Below are positions 32,834-42,020 of a DNA stretch of 64,000 bases, one piece after another. A program made the position numbers and the translations under genes. The stretch's first letter is position 1; each line of letters begins with the position of its first letter. The notes beneath the pieces were generated by a model. It made no database searches. It saw only the letters and a program-made list of their open reading frames with translations, and had not been told where the DNA came from. The stretch comes from Streptomyces pseudovenezuelae (lineage in GTDB: Bacteria > Actinomycetota > Actinomycetes > Streptomycetales > Streptomycetaceae), in the NCBI RefSeq assembly GCF_029892565.1, contig NZ_JARXVH010000027.1, positions 1 through 64,000 on the forward strand, read 5' to 3'.

Positions 32834-35686
32834 TCAACCGGAGAAGCCGACGTGCGCGAGCCGCAGTGGGCCGCGCAGTCTCAGGTGCACGTCGTGCACA
32901 CCCTCGGCGACGATCCCGGCACCGAGGATCGTGTAGTCGTACGGCCCCGACGTGGGCGTGGGCAAGGCGAGTTCGGCGAGTGCCGGACCACCGTCGAGTG
33001 ACAGCTCGACCGTCCCCTCGCCCGCCACCCGCACGGTCACCTCCGTGACGCCGTCCCCGAAGTCGCAGTCCCGGTAGACCAGTTCACCGGCCCCGCCGCC
33101 CGCCGGCGTCACCGCGTCCCCCGACACCCTCGCGCGGTCGACGATCGCGATCCCGCTCTGCTCGTCGAAGTCGGCGGCCGGCAGGCCCCGTTGGAGCATG
33201 CGGCGCGGGCCGCCCGGGTCGCCGTCCAGGAGGACCGTCGTGCGGAGGCGGACGTCCTCGCTGGAGGCGCCGGCCAACACGTCGTACGGGCCCGGTTCCA
33301 GGCGCCACCCGCTACCCGTCACGTCCCAGAACTCGAAGGCGGTGAGCGGGACTTCGAAGGACAGGTCCGCCCGTGCACCCGGTGCCAGCGTGATCCGGCG
33401 GTGCGCGAGCAGCTCGCGGCGCGGGCGCGGGACCGACGGCTCCACGGCCCGCGTGTAGAGCTGGGCGACCTCGTCGGCGGTGACGTCACCGGTGTTGGTG
33501 ACCGTGAAGGAGACGTGCGCCGACCCGTCCTCGACCCGCACGGCGAGGTCGGCGTAGGAGAAGGAGGCGTACGACAGTCCATGGCCGAAGGGGAACAGGG
33601 GTGTCCCCTCGAAGTAGAGGTAGGTCTGCCGGCCGCCGATCACGTCGTAGTCGAGCAGGTCGGGCAGGTCGCCGTCGTTCGCGTACCAGGTCTGCGGGAG
33701 GCGGCCGGCGGGGGAGACCTCGCCGGACAGGACGCGGGCCAGCGCGGTGCCGGCCGCCTGGCCGCCGTGGGCCGTCCACAGCACCGCCGGCAGGGCCGCG
33801 GTCCCGACGGCGTACGGGTACGCGGAGACCAGCGCCAGCACCGTGCGCGGGTTGGTGGCGCGGGCCGCGCGCAGCAGGCGCTCCTGCTGGGCGGGCAGGC
33901 GGAGTGTCGTACGGTCCTCGGTCTCGCGGCCGTTGATGTGCGGGTCGTTGCCCGCCACGACCACGACGACGTCGGCCTGCTCGGCGACCCGCCGCACCGC
34001 CTCCTCGCCGCGCTCCGCGAAGACCAGCTCGAAGGGTTCCGGGCGCTCGGCCCGCTCGTCGTTCTCGTCGGCAACCTTCACGCCGTCGGCGGCGACAGAG
34101 ATGTGGCGACCCGTACCGACGTGCCGGAGGAGGTGACCGTCCTCGTGGGGTTCGAGCCGGAACGTCTCCTGGACGACCCAGCCGCCCGGCTGGTCGGCGG
34201 AGGCGCGTACGTAACCGTCCTCGGCGACCGAGAGGTAGCGGCCGTCGGGGGCGCGCAGGGTCAACAGGCCCTCGCCCCAGTCGATCAGGGCGAGTTCGGT
34301 GCCGGTGGGGTCGGTGGTGAGCGGGGGCATGTCGGTGCGGCCGGCCAGCAGAGCCGGGTCCAACGCGCCCTCCGCGCCGCGCACCTCGTCGGCCACCTCC
34401 ACCAACGGCACGTGCAGGAAGGCGCCTTGGGAAGTCCTCAGCCGCACCCGGTCCACGCCCTCCGCGAACTCCACCCGCTCGGCGCCGAATTGCTCGTACA
34501 GCCCCTCCAGCGGAGTGGAGCGGTGGATGAGGGTGCCGCTGTACCAGTCGAGCTTGCACTCGTCGGCGAGCAGGCCGACGACCGCGATCCGGGTGTCGGG
34601 GGCGAGCGGCAGCAGGCCGTCGTTCTTCAGCAGCACGATTGCCTGCTCGGCGGCCTCCTGGGCGAGGGCGCGGTGCGCGGGGGTGTCGAAGTCGCCGGTG
34701 CCGGCGTACGGGTCGTAGCGCGGGTCGAACTCGCCGAGCCGGAAGCGTACGGAGAGCTGGCGGCGGACGGCGGTGTCGATGTCGGCCTCCGTCAACAGGC
34801 CTTGCTCGTAAGCCCTCTTGAGCCGTCCGACGATCTGCGAGGCGTCCGTCCCGTGGTCGGTGAAGCTGTCGACACCGGCGCTCAGCGCGGCGGCCGTCGC
34901 CTCCTCGTGGGTGTCGAAGTAGTGCTCGGAATCGACCAGGTTGGAGGGCGCGCCCGCGTCCGAGCAGACCAGCAGATCCTCGTCGGTCCAGGCGCGCAGG
35001 TGCTCGCGCAGGTACGGGGAGACGTGGTTGGGGCGGCCGTTGACCAGGTTGTACGCCGGCATCACCCCGGCGACCGCGCCCGCCTCGACCGTCTCGCGGA
35101 AGGCGCGCAGGTCGTACTCGTGCAGGACGCGGGGGCGGACCGAGGACGATGTGACGTCGCGGCCCGTCTCGTTGTTGTGGGCGAGCCAGTGCTTGAGGAC
35201 GGGCGCCGTGCGCCAGTACGTCGGGTGGTCGCCGCGCAGACCGCGCGTGTACGCGGTGGCGATCGCCGAAGTGAGCTTCGGATCCTCCGAGTAGCCCTCC
35301 TCGTTACGGCCCCACAGCGGATGGCGCAGCAGATTCACCGTCGGCGCCCAGACGTTGAGGCCGACGCGGTCGTCGTGGGCACGCATGGCCCGCGCCTCCT
35401 TGGAGACAGCCTCGCCAACTCGGCGCACCAGCTCCGGGTTCCAGGTCGCGCCGAGGCCCACGGCCTGTGGGAACACCGTCGCCGGGCCCATCCACGCCAC
35501 CCCGTGCAGCGCCTCCTGGCCGGTGCGGAACGCGGCGATGCCCAGACGCTCGACGGCGGGCGCGTACTGGTGCAGGAAGGAGATCCTCTCGTCCGGCGTC
35601 AGCCGCTCCAACAGGTCGTCGATGCGCTTCGCGAACGGCAGCTGCGGATCGCGGAACGGCGGCGTGGGCGGCGTCTGTTCGGTCAC
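32834..35686 (-). CDS. Intracellular GH3 beta-glucosidase with inserted beta-trefoil-like domain and CBM6-like tail
   Basis: A 950-residue glycoside hydrolase family 3 enzyme without signal peptide. The nucleophile Asp is in LLVCSDAGAPSN (about residue 240), preceded by PVLKHWLAHNNE. The second GH3 domain is split by about 90 residues (roughly 465-555) reading like a fascin/ricin-type beta-trefoil (GLLTLRAPDGRYLSVAEDG). A fibronectin III-like region and a C-terminal CBM6-like module (about 830-950) follow. In this locus it would remove glucose from trimmed xyloglucan oligosaccharides. GTG 35686 has AAGGGG upstream; the frame is open to 35743 but a LacI-type operator lies there. Confidence 0.88.
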   Translation of the reverse strand: MTEQTPPTPPFRDPQLPFAKRIDDLLERLTPDERISFLHQYAPAVERLGIAAFRTGQEALHGVAWMGPATVFPQAVGLGATWNPELVRRVGEAVSKEARAMRAHDDRVGLNVWAPTVNLLRHPLWGRNEEGYSEDPKLTSAIATAYTRGLRGDHPTYWRTAPVLKHWLAHNNETGRDVTSSSVRPRVLHEYDLRAFRETVEAGAVAGVMPAYNLVNGRPNHVSPYLREHLRAWTDEDLLVCSDAGAPSNLVDSEHYFDTHEEATAAALSAGVDSFTDHGTDASQIVGRLKRAYEQGLLTEADIDTAVRRQLSVRFRLGEFDPRYDPYAGTGDFDTPAHRALAQEAAEQAIVLLKNDGLLPLAPDTRIAVVGLLADECKLDWYSGTLIHRSTPLEGLYEQFGAERVEFAEGVDRVRLRTSQGAFLHVPLVEVADEVRGAEGALDPALLAGRTDMPPLTTDPTGTELALIDWGEGLLTLRAPDGRYLSVAEDGYVRASADQPGGWVVQETFRLEPHEDGHLLRHVGTGRHISVAADGVKVADENDERAERPEPFELVFAERGEEAVRRVAEQADVVVVVAGNDPHINGRETEDRTTLRLPAQQERLLRAARATNPRTVLALVSAYPYAVGTAALPAVLWTAHGGQAAGTALARVLSGEVSPAGRLPQTWYANDGDLPDLLDYDVIGGRQTYLYFEGTPLFPFGHGLSYASFSYADLAVRVEDGSAHVSFTVTNTGDVTADEVAQLYTRAVEPSVPRPRRELLAHRRITLAPGARADLSFEVPLTAFEFWDVTGSGWRLEPGPYDVLAGASSEDVRLRTTVLLDGDPGGPRRMLQRGLPAADFDEQSGIAIVDRARVSGDAVTPAGGGAGELVYRDCDFGDGVTEVTVRVAGEGTVELSLDGGPALAELALPTPTSGPYDYTILGAGIVAEGVHDVHLRLRGPLRLAHVGFSG

Positions 35687-35722
35687 GTGGGGTTCCCCTT
35701 GCGATGGAGCGACGGAGCGCTT

Positions 35723-35736
35723 TCGAAGCGCTTCGA
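35723..35736. promoter_or_regulatory. LacI-type operator 1, upstream of GH3
   Basis: TCGAAGCGCTTCGA is a perfect 14-bp palindrome with the central CG expected for LacI-family sites. It ends 37 bases before the GH3 start codon. The same core, GAAGCGCTTC, is found at 35885, 51751 and 51841. Confidence 0.85.
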
Positions 35737-35882
35737 TGCTCATTCGACGGACGGGTGGGTGTCAAGAGAACCTCACCGCAATTTCAAGCAGCACCTAAGA
35801 AGAGGTCACCTCTGACACCTCGGAGGAATCTTGGGAGCGACCCTTGTGCACCCCGGGGCGTTCACTTAACCTCGCAGCAACA

Positions 35883-35896
35883 TCGAAGCGCTTCGA
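35883..35896. promoter_or_regulatory. LacI-type operator 2, upstream of the sugar importer
   Basis: TCGAAGCGCTTCGA again, identical to operator 1 and 160 bases from it, 81 bases before the start of the substrate-binding protein gene. The two sites flank the divergent promoter region 35687-35976, so one regulator could silence both directions, possibly with looping. Confidence 0.85.
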
Positions 35897-35976
35897 CTAA
35901 TTGCTCTGTTCACTCAAGACACCGCAGCCGACGGCCCACCGCCGGGTGTCCTGGTGCGCCATGAAGGGTTGACGCA

Positions 35977-37662
35977 ATGACGCCGAATGCCGCCTCCGCC
36001 CCCAGCCGGAGAAGTTTCCTCGCCTCCACGGCGGTCGCCGCCGCAGCGGTGGCCGGAGGAATGCCGCTGCTCGCCGCGTGCGGTGGTTCGGACAGCGGGT
36101 CGAACGGGGGTTCCTCGTCGGGCAAGGGCGTCAAGAAGCTGCTGCCCGCCTACGTGGCCGGCGACGTGGTGACCCCCGACATCCCCGCGAAGAACGGCTC
36201 CGCGCTCGGCTTCACCGGCAAGCTCGACCTCGCCACCCTGAAGACCTCGGTCCCCAAGAAGCTCGGCAAGGGCGGCAAGGTCTCCGTCATGTCGCCGTTC
36301 TGGGGCTCCCCGCCGAAGTCGGACAACGCCTACTACAAGGCGATGAACGCCCTGATCGGCGTCGACGTCGAGTGGCAGAACCAGGACGGCAACACCTACG
36401 ACCAGAAGCTCGGCGCGGTCCTGGCCTCCAGCGACATCCCCGACGTCGTGGTCATCCCCGGCTGGAACATGGGCGGCAAGATACCCAGCGCGATCGTCGG
36501 CAAGTTCGCCGATCTGGGCCCCTACCTCTCCGGGGACAAGATCAAGGAGTATCCGAACCTCGCGGCGATCCCCTCGGACGCCTGGCAGCGCTCGATCTTC
36601 GGCGGCAAGCTGCGCGGCCTGCCGCAGCCGTCCCCGTACGTCACCGGCATCGTGCCCCTGTACCGCAAGGACATCTTCGACAAGGAGGGGTACGAAGTCC
36701 CCACCTCCGCCGACGAGTTCATGGCGCTGTGCAAGGAGATCACCAACGCCAAGGCCAAGCGCTGGGCCTGCCTGGACATGAAGTGGACCGCCTTCCAGGC
36801 CTTCGGTGTCCTCTCGGGCAGCGAGAAGCCGCTCGGCTGGAACCTCGTCGACGGCAAGCTGGTCTACCGCATCGAGACCGAGGAGTACCTCGAAGCGCTG
36901 GAGTGGACCCGCAAGCTCTTCGCCGCCGGATACGTCCACCCGGACGCCAAGCTGGGCAAGAGCGCGGCCACCGACCCGGGCCCCAAGTTCGCGGCGGGCG
37001 AGTTCCTCATCTACGCCCAGAACATCACGCAGTGGTGGAGCCGCACCGCCGAACAGGCCACCCAGAACCCGGAGTACAAGATCTGGGGCATGGACATCTT
37101 CGGCCACGACGGCGGCGACCCGACCCTCTGGGCCGAACAGCCCGCCGGCATCTTCGCCTTCGTCAGCAAGAAGGCCTCCGAGTCCGTGATCCGTGACGTG
37201 CTGGCCGTCGCCAACGTCACCGCCGCGCCGTACGGCACCAAGGAGTACATGCTCACCAACTACGGCGTGGAGGGCACGCATTACACCGTCAAGGACGGTG
37301 TGCCCACCAAGACCGATCAAGGCAACAACGAGGTCATCAACGCCTACGTCATGGTCGCGAGCCCCGCCGCCACCATCGCCCACCCCGACTTCCCCGAGGT
37401 CGCCAAGGCGCAGGTCGAGTGGCAGCAGCGGATGGGCGCCTTCACCAAGAAGTCGACCTTCTACGGTCAGCAGATCACCGAGCCCAGCCGGTACACCAAC
37501 CTCTCCAACGACTTCGAGCAGTTGGAGGACGACATCGCGCGCGGCCGCAAGAAGGTCAGCGACATGCAGCAGGCCGTCTCCGACTGGAAGAGCAAGGGCG
37601 GCGACAGACTCCGCGACTGGTACCAGAAGTTGCTCGACGACAACGGCACTTCGGCGAGCTGA
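35977..37662 (+). CDS. Oligosaccharide ABC transporter substrate-binding lipoprotein (LplA-like)
   Basis: A 561-residue extracellular solute-binding protein. It has a Tat-type lipoprotein signal: SRRSFLASTAVAAAAVAGG, then LLAAC at about residue 32, and a Gly/Ser linker. The size and the text (VSVMSPFWGSPPKSDNAYYKAMN) fit the LplA-like group that works with LplB and YtcP-type permeases on complex oligosaccharides. In this locus the ligand is probably xyloglucan oligosaccharide. A palindromic operator lies 81 bases upstream. The two permease genes follow directly. Confidence 0.9.
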   Translation: MTPNAASAPSRRSFLASTAVAAAAVAGGMPLLAACGGSDSGSNGGSSSGKGVKKLLPAYVAGDVVTPDIPAKNGSALGFTGKLDLATLKTSVPKKLGKGGKVSVMSPFWGSPPKSDNAYYKAMNALIGVDVEWQNQDGNTYDQKLGAVLASSDIPDVVVIPGWNMGGKIPSAIVGKFADLGPYLSGDKIKEYPNLAAIPSDAWQRSIFGGKLRGLPQPSPYVTGIVPLYRKDIFDKEGYEVPTSADEFMALCKEITNAKAKRWACLDMKWTAFQAFGVLSGSEKPLGWNLVDGKLVYRIETEEYLEALEWTRKLFAAGYVHPDAKLGKSAATDPGPKFAAGEFLIYAQNITQWWSRTAEQATQNPEYKIWGMDIFGHDGGDPTLWAEQPAGIFAFVSKKASESVIRDVLAVANVTAAPYGTKEYMLTNYGVEGTHYTVKDGVPTKTDQGNNEVINAYVMVASPAATIAHPDFPEVAKAQVEWQQRMGAFTKKSTFYGQQITEPSRYTNLSNDFEQLEDDIARGRKKVSDMQQAVSDWKSKGGDRLRDWYQKLLDDNGTSAS

Positions 37663-37689
37663 CCAGGCACTGAGGCAAGGAGAACGGCC

Positions 37690-38724
37690 GTGTCCCACAG
37701 CACGGTGCCTCGGAGCAGGACCGAGGCCGACACGACGGGGAAGACCCCGGTGGCGTCCGGCGGCACCACCGGCGCCCGGCAGAAACGTCCCGGCAAGAAG
37801 GTGAGCCTGCGGCTCAGGTTCCGACGCGACCGCGTCCTGCTCCTGATGACGCTCCCGGCGCTCCTGCTGATCCTGGTCTTCAACTACCTGCCGATCCTCG
37901 GCAACATCGTCGCCTTCCAGGACTACGACCCCTACGTCAGCGACAACGGCATCGTCTCGATGCTGCACAGCCCCTGGGTCGGCCTCGCGAACTTCCAGCA
38001 GATCTTCCAGGACTCGGCCTTCTGGAACGCCGTACAGAACACACTCGTCCTGTTCTTCCTCCAGCTGATCCTGTTCTTCCCGATCCCGATCATGCTCGCG
38101 CTGCTCATCAACAGCGTGGTCAGGCCCCGGGTCCGGGCGCTCTCACAGGCCATCCTCTACCTGCCGCACTTCTTCTCCTGGGTGCTGGTCATCGCCGTCT
38201 TCCAGCAACTCCTCGGCGGGGCAGGGCTGTTCTCGCAACTCCTGCGCCAACACGGCTATGACGGCCTCGACATCATGACCGACCCCAACACGTTCAAGTT
38301 CCTGATCACCGCGCAGAGCGTGTGGAAGGACGCCGGCTGGGGGATCATCGTCTTCCTCGCGGCGCTGTCCTCGGTCAGCCCGGATCTGTACGAGGCCGCC
38401 GCGATGGACGGCGCCGGGCGCTGGCGCCGCATGTGGCACGTCACGCTGCCCGCGCTGCGCCCGGTGATCGCGCTGCTGCTGGTGCTGCGCGTGGGTGACG
38501 CGCTCACCGTCGGCTTCGAGCAGATCCTGCTCCAACGCGACGCCGTGGGACCGGGAGCGGCGGAGGTCCTCGACACCTTCGTCTGGTGGAATGGCGTCCG
38601 CAACCAGGACTTCGGCTACGCGGCAGCCGCCGGACTCGTCAAGGGCGTGATCAGCCTCGGCCTGGTCCTCGCCGCGAACAAGGTGGCCCATCTCATGGGC
38701 GAGCAGGGGGTGTACAAGAAATGA
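37690..38724 (+). CDS. Oligosaccharide ABC transporter permease (LplB-like)
   Basis: A 344-residue permease with a charged N-terminus of about 50 residues, about six membrane segments and the ATPase-docking loop YEAAAMDGAGRWRRMWHVTLPALRP. It matches the LplB group that accompanies LplA-like binding proteins. GTG 37690 has AAGGAG seven bases upstream. Its stop overlaps the ATG of the next permease (ATGA). No ATPase gene is in the operon, so a shared ATPase of the MsiK type, encoded elsewhere, is expected. Confidence 0.92.
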   Translation: MSHSTVPRSRTEADTTGKTPVASGGTTGARQKRPGKKVSLRLRFRRDRVLLLMTLPALLLILVFNYLPILGNIVAFQDYDPYVSDNGIVSMLHSPWVGLANFQQIFQDSAFWNAVQNTLVLFFLQLILFFPIPIMLALLINSVVRPRVRALSQAILYLPHFFSWVLVIAVFQQLLGGAGLFSQLLRQHGYDGLDIMTDPNTFKFLITAQSVWKDAGWGIIVFLAALSSVSPDLYEAAAMDGAGRWRRMWHVTLPALRPVIALLLVLRVGDALTVGFEQILLQRDAVGPGAAEVLDTFVWWNGVRNQDFGYAAAAGLVKGVISLGLVLAANKVAHLMGEQGVYKK

Positions 38725-39674
38725 CCGCCGTCATCGACAAGGCCGTGGATCCGGTCAAGTCCGTACGACAGCCCGGCCGTTGGGCCGCGCCGCCCCGGCC
38801 GACCTGGGAGGAGGAGCCCAGCAGGGCCGGCCTCGCCGGCAAGGGACTCGTCCTCACCCTCGCCTGCCTCGGCATCCTCTTCCCGCTCTGGATCGTCCTC
38901 GTCACCAGCCTCTCCTCGCGCAAGACCATCGACCAGGCGGGCGGCCTGGTCATGGTGCCCAAGGGCATCACCTTCATCGCCTACAAGGAACTCCTCAGCG
39001 GCGGCCAGGTCACCCGCGCCGCGATCATCAGCATCCTCGTCACGCTCGTCGGCACGCTGTTCTCGATGGCGGTGTCGGTGTTGTGTGCGTACGGACTCTC
39101 GCGGATCGGGTCCCTCGGGCACCGCTGGCTGCTGATGATCCTGCTCGCCACGATGTTCTTCAGCGCCGGTCTGATTCCGACGTACCTGCTGGTGCAGTCC
39201 CTCGGCCTGACCGACAGCTATCTCGCGCTGATCCTGCCGAGTGCGCTCAGCGTGTTCAACATCCTTGTTCTGCGCGGGTTCTTCATGGGGATCTCACCGG
39301 AACTCATCGACAGTGCGCGGATCGACGGGGCCGGGGATTTCTGGATCCTGTGGAAGATCGTGATGCCGTTGTCCCGTGCGGTGCTTGCGGTCATCACGCT
39401 GTTCTACGCCGTCGGGTACTGGAGCGCCTGGTTCAACGCGTCCCTGTATCTCAACGATCAGGACATGATGCCGCTGCAGAACGTCATGATCCAGCTGGTG
39501 CAAAAGCAGGAGGCGCCGGTGGGGTTGGGGCAGGCGATCAAGACCGGTGAACTGTCCGGGCTCGCTGTTCAGATGGCGGTGATGGTGATGGCCCTGTTGC
39601 CGGTGGCTGTGCTCTCTCCCTTCGTCCAGAAGCACTTCAAGAAGGGCATGTTGACCGGAGCGGTGAAGGGGTGA
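38721..39674 (+). CDS. Oligosaccharide ABC transporter permease (YtcP/LplC-like)
   Basis: A 317-residue permease with six membrane segments and the coupling loop PELIDSARIDGAGDFWILWKIVMPLSRAV. It completes the channel with the LplB-like partner. The start at 38721 overlaps the upstream stop. The C-terminus ends KHFKKGMLTGAVKG, typical for the family. The following 129 bases hold an interspersed repeat before the GH74 gene, so GH74-GH12 genes may be read through from the operator at 35883 or use their own promoter. Confidence 0.92.
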   Translation: MTAVIDKAVDPVKSVRQPGRWAAPPRPTWEEEPSRAGLAGKGLVLTLACLGILFPLWIVLVTSLSSRKTIDQAGGLVMVPKGITFIAYKELLSGGQVTRAAIISILVTLVGTLFSMAVSVLCAYGLSRIGSLGHRWLLMILLATMFFSAGLIPTYLLVQSLGLTDSYLALILPSALSVFNILVLRGFFMGISPELIDSARIDGAGDFWILWKIVMPLSRAVLAVITLFYAVGYWSAWFNASLYLNDQDMMPLQNVMIQLVQKQEAPVGLGQAIKTGELSGLAVQMAVMVMALLPVAVLSPFVQKHFKKGMLTGAVKG

Positions 39675-39713
39675 CGGTTCGCCCAATGGGCGGGGCGCCT
39701 TCTGTTCGGTGGC

Positions 39714-39765
39714 GGCTGCGGGTCTGTGGTGGCTTGTCGCGCAGTTCCCCGCGCCCCTTTCGGTA
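39714..39765. repeat. Streptomyces interspersed intergenic element, TCGCGCAGTTCCCCGCGCCCCT type
   Basis: Carries GGCTTGTCGCGCAGTTCCCC followed by GCGCCCCTTTCGG, a sequence I recognise from intergenic regions of many Streptomyces genomes. It fills most of the gap between the importer and the GH74 gene. No LacI-type operator is present here. Confidence 0.6.
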
Positions 39766-39803
39766 GCTCCCCGAATGTCAATTTCTCTAGCGAGGTATGT
39801 GTC

Positions 39804-42020
39804 ATGCCTACGTCGAAACCGAGTCGGCGGGTCGTTCTTGGCGGAGCCGCCGCCGCGCTGGCCACCGTGCCGTTTCTTCCCGAATCCGCGCATGCCGCCG
39901 CCCCCGCCCCCGTCAGCCCTTCCTACCGCTGGCGCAACGCCACCATCGGCGGCACCGGATTCGTGACCGGCGTCCTCTTCCACCCCTCCGTGCGCGGGCT
40001 CGCCTACGCCCGCACCGACATCGGCGGGGCTTACCGCTGGGACGAACGGGCCGCCCGCTGGACCCCGTTGACCGACCAGCTCGGCTGGGACGACTGGAAC
40101 CTCCTGGGCGTGGAGGCGATGGCGATCGACCCCGTCCACCCGAACCGGCTCTACCTCGCCCTCGGCACCTACGCCCAGTCCTGGGCCGGCAACGGAGCCG
40201 TCCTGTGCTCCGACGACCGCGGCGCCACCTGGACCCGTACCGACCTGGCCGTGAAGCTCGGCGGCAACGAGGACGGGCGGGGCGCGGGGGAGCGGTTGCT
40301 CGTGGACCCGCGTGACAGCGACACCCTGTGGCTGGGGACCAGACACGACGGGCTGCTCAAGTCGACCGACCGGGGCGCCACTTGGGCAGGCGTCAGTGCC
40401 TTCCCGGCCACCCCGAGCGCGACCGGCCAAGGCGTCACCCTCCTCGTCGCCGCCGGCCGCACCCTCTACGCCGGCTGGGGCGACGGCGACGGCACCGCCG
40501 CCACGAGCAACCTGTACCGCACCACCGACGGCACCACCTGGGAAGCCGTCCCCGGGCAGCCCACGGGCACCTCCGCCAAGGTGCCGATCCGGGCCGCGTA
40601 CGACGCGCACACCCACGAGCTGTACGTGTCCTACGCCGACGCACCCGGGCCCAACGGGCAGGCCGACGGGAGCCTGCACAAGCTGGCCACGGGCAGGGGC
40701 AAGTGGGCCGACGTGACGCCGGTGCGGCCGGGTGGGACCACGAGTGACGGGTCCGTCGACAGCTTCGGCTATGGCGGCGTCGCCGTCGACGCCCGTCGCC
40801 CCGGCACCGTCGTCGTGTCCACCAACAACCGTTGGGCTGCCGTCGACACGCTGTACCGGACGGCCGACGGTGGTCGCACCTGGACGTCCCTCAAGGACGC
40901 TGCTGTCTTCGACGTGTCCGAGACTCCTTTCCTCAAGTGGGGTGCTGAGCAGCCCAAGTTCGGCTGGTGGATCCAGGCCGTCGCCGTCGACCCGTACGAC
41001 TCCCGGCACGTGGTGTACGGCACCGGGGCCACGCTCTACGGCACGCGAGACCTGAGGCACTGGGCCCCGCAGGTCCGTGGTCTGGAGGAGGCGTCCGTGA
41101 CGCAGCTGGTGTCGCCCCCGGTCGGGGAGGCGCACCTGCTGAGCGGCTCGGGGGACATCGGCGTGCTGTACCACGAGCGGCTCACGGCCTCGCCCTCCCG
41201 CGGCATGGCGGCGAACCCCGTGTTCGGGTCGGCGACGGGACTCGCACAGGCCGCGGGCAGGCCGGCGTACGTCGTGCGCACCGGCTGGGGCGACAACGGC
41301 AACGGCGCCTTCTCGGGCGACGGCGGCCGGACCTGGGCGCCCTTCGCTGCCCAGCCCTCCCTCGCCCATGACGCACCGGGGCCGATCGCCACCAACGCCG
41401 ACGGCAGCGTGCTGCTGTGGTCCTTCGTGCACTGGGACGGCACGAAGTACGCAGCTCACCGCTCGGCCGACAACGGCACGACCTGGACCGAGATCTCCTC
41501 CTTCCCGAAGGGCGCCACGCCGGTCGCCGACCCGGCCGACCCGACGCTCTTCTACGCGTACGACACCGATACAGGAACGCTACTTGCCAGCACTGACAGT
41601 GGCCTCTCGTTCACCGGGCGTGCGGGTGGGCTGCCCGCCGGGGACAGCCAGTTCCAGCTGGTCGCGGCGCCGGAGCGGTCCGGCGACCTGTGGTTGAGCG
41701 TCAAGTGGAACGGCCTGTACCGGTCCATCGACGGTGGTGTGAGCTTCGCCAAGGTGGCCAGCTGCTGGGCTTCGTACACCCTGGGCTTCGGGAAGGCCGC
41801 CGACGGTGCGGGCTATCCGGCGATCTATCAAGTCGGCTCGACCGAGACCATCACCGCTGTCTATCGCTCCGACGACGAGGCGAAGACCTGGGTGCGTCTC
41901 AATGACGATGCTCACCAGTGGGGCTGGACCGGGCAGGCCATCACCGGTGATCCGCGCGTGTACGGGCGGGTCTTCCTGGCGACCAACGGACGTGGGATCC
42001 AGTACGGGGAGCCGGTCTGA
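39804..42020 (+). CDS. Secreted GH74 xyloglucanase
   Basis: A 738-residue exported enzyme with a Tat signal (SRRVVLGGAAAALATVPF, cleavage near AHA, residue 31) and two seven-bladed propeller halves rich in BNR/sortilin-like repeats (SDDRGATWTRTD, STDRGATWAG, TADGGRTWTS, SIDGGVSF). The two catalytic Asp residues of GH74 fall in ARTDIGGAYRW (about 70) and SGSGDIGVLY (about 450). Family members cut the beta-1,4-glucan backbone of xyloglucan. ATG 39804 has GAGG eight bases upstream. The stop overlaps the GH42 start (TGATG). Confidence 0.9.
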   Translation: MPTSKPSRRVVLGGAAAALATVPFLPESAHAAAPAPVSPSYRWRNATIGGTGFVTGVLFHPSVRGLAYARTDIGGAYRWDERAARWTPLTDQLGWDDWNLLGVEAMAIDPVHPNRLYLALGTYAQSWAGNGAVLCSDDRGATWTRTDLAVKLGGNEDGRGAGERLLVDPRDSDTLWLGTRHDGLLKSTDRGATWAGVSAFPATPSATGQGVTLLVAAGRTLYAGWGDGDGTAATSNLYRTTDGTTWEAVPGQPTGTSAKVPIRAAYDAHTHELYVSYADAPGPNGQADGSLHKLATGRGKWADVTPVRPGGTTSDGSVDSFGYGGVAVDARRPGTVVVSTNNRWAAVDTLYRTADGGRTWTSLKDAAVFDVSETPFLKWGAEQPKFGWWIQAVAVDPYDSRHVVYGTGATLYGTRDLRHWAPQVRGLEEASVTQLVSPPVGEAHLLSGSGDIGVLYHERLTASPSRGMAANPVFGSATGLAQAAGRPAYVVRTGWGDNGNGAFSGDGGRTWAPFAAQPSLAHDAPGPIATNADGSVLLWSFVHWDGTKYAAHRSADNGTTWTEISSFPKGATPVADPADPTLFYAYDTDTGTLLASTDSGLSFTGRAGGLPAGDSQFQLVAAPERSGDLWLSVKWNGLYRSIDGGVSFAKVASCWASYTLGFGKAADGAGYPAIYQVGSTETITAVYRSDDEAKTWVRLNDDAHQWGWTGQAITGDPRVYGRVFLATNGRGIQYGEPV

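Noticed and set aside
33191..35815. Long rightward frame opposite the GH3 gene
   Set aside because: GH3 motifs are on the minus strand; the antisense text is Arg/Gly/Val-rich with no family resemblance.
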